Assembly: GCA_012032975.1 (NCBI GenBank)
Contig: JAAUPU010000187.1
Coordinates: forward strand, 1-6,379
Length of the DNA: 6,379 nucleotides
Reading direction: 5' to 3'
Source of the DNA: Caldilineaceae bacterium
Lineage (GTDB): Bacteria; Chloroflexota; Anaerolineae; Caldilineales; Caldilineaceae
The position numbers were made by a program, and so were the translations under genes. Positions 6,260 to 6,379 of this stretch are shown piece after piece. The stretch's first letter is position 1, and every line of letters starts with the position of its first letter. The notes beneath the pieces were generated by a model. That model saw only the letters and a list, made by a program, of their open reading frames with translations. It was not told the origin of the DNA and did not search any database.

Positions 6260-6379
6260 ACCGTCTCATTTCGGGCGAAAGCTGGGGCAATTCGCCGGAC
6301 AGCAGCGCGCTGACCGCGGCCCAGATGCGCTCTGGGTCGGGCGGACAACCGGGGATGAAGGCGTCTACCGGGCACCAAT
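6252..6379 (-). CDS. hoxY: [NiFe]-hydrogenase small subunit (HoxY-like), C-terminal end only
   Basis: Only the last 41 residues lie in the window; the gene continues past 6379. The visible part reads [19 protein letters not shown], then about 20 more residues to EMRRFG and the TAA at 6254-6252. The IPGCPPxPExI motif supplies the last cysteine ligand of the proximal [4Fe-4S] cluster in hydrogenase small subunits and the related 20-kDa complex I subunit. Followed directly by the large subunit, it must be the partner that passes electrons from the Ni-Fe site to the diaphorase. The end after the motif is short, as in cytoplasmic group 3 small subunits that carry a single cluster. The assignment to HoxY rests partly on the HoxH-like neighbour. 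Confidence 0.85.
   Translation of the reverse strand, partial: WCPVDAFIPGCPPDPERIWAAVSALLSGELPQLSPEMRRFG

Overview
All supportable genes lie on the minus strand, so the biological order runs from high to low coordinates. The window joins the end of a [NiFe]-hydrogenase cluster (positions 6379 to about 4215) to a B-family (ba3-type) terminal oxidase operon with its SCO assembly proteins (4060 to 47). Base composition is moderately GC-rich. The organism appears to be an aerobic or facultative bacterium. A ba3 oxidase with subunit IIa, two SCO proteins and a NAD-type Hox hydrogenase would suit Chloroflexota or a Thermus-like lineage, but this is a guess from gene content and no marker gene is present.

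Hydrogenase part. The window opens, at its high end, inside the C-terminus of the hydrogenase small subunit (hoxY-like, stop at 6252). A 93-bp spacer follows, holding short tandem repeats and a hairpin. Then come the large subunit hoxH (start 6158, stop 4711) and, 10 bp later, its maturation endopeptidase (hoxW-like, 4700 to 4215). The large subunit has both pairs of nickel-ligand cysteines and a C-terminal tail after the final His that the protease would remove. The sequence resembles group 3d bidirectional NAD-linked hydrogenases. The diaphorase genes would lie outside the window, beyond 6379.

Oxidase part. A 154-bp gap (4061-4214) carries a candidate promoter and a CRP/FNR-like palindrome. 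It is followed by a divergent SCO-like protein (4060-3362), a canonical SCO1/SenC protein (3319-2638), a 39-residue subunit IIa (2588-2469), CuA subunit II (2472-1843, overlapping IIa by 4 bp) and catalytic subunit I (1744-47). The SCO proteins probably serve copper-site assembly or thiol reduction for the CuA subunit. Subunits I, II and IIa make the complete three-subunit ba3 enzyme, which lacks a subunit III. H2 oxidation by the hydrogenase could supply NADH to a respiratory chain ending in this oxidase, but physical linkage is the only evidence here.

Sequence quality. Three genes (hoxH, sco1 and subunit I) are broken by four single-base indels in total. Each break sits inside strongly conserved sequence, and undoing it restores normal family length and every catalytic residue. 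Sequencing or assembly error is the most likely cause, so I annotate the genes as intact with corrected reading. No RNA genes, CRISPR arrays, insertion sequences or attachment sites were seen. Positions 1-46, downstream of subunit I, hold nothing I can assign. No stretch over 300 bases lacks a gene. I did not find a clearly new system. The most unusual items are the divergent SCO-like protein lacking the usual copper-binding His, the His/Asp-rich N-terminus of subunit II, and the repeat-rich hoxY-hoxH spacer.
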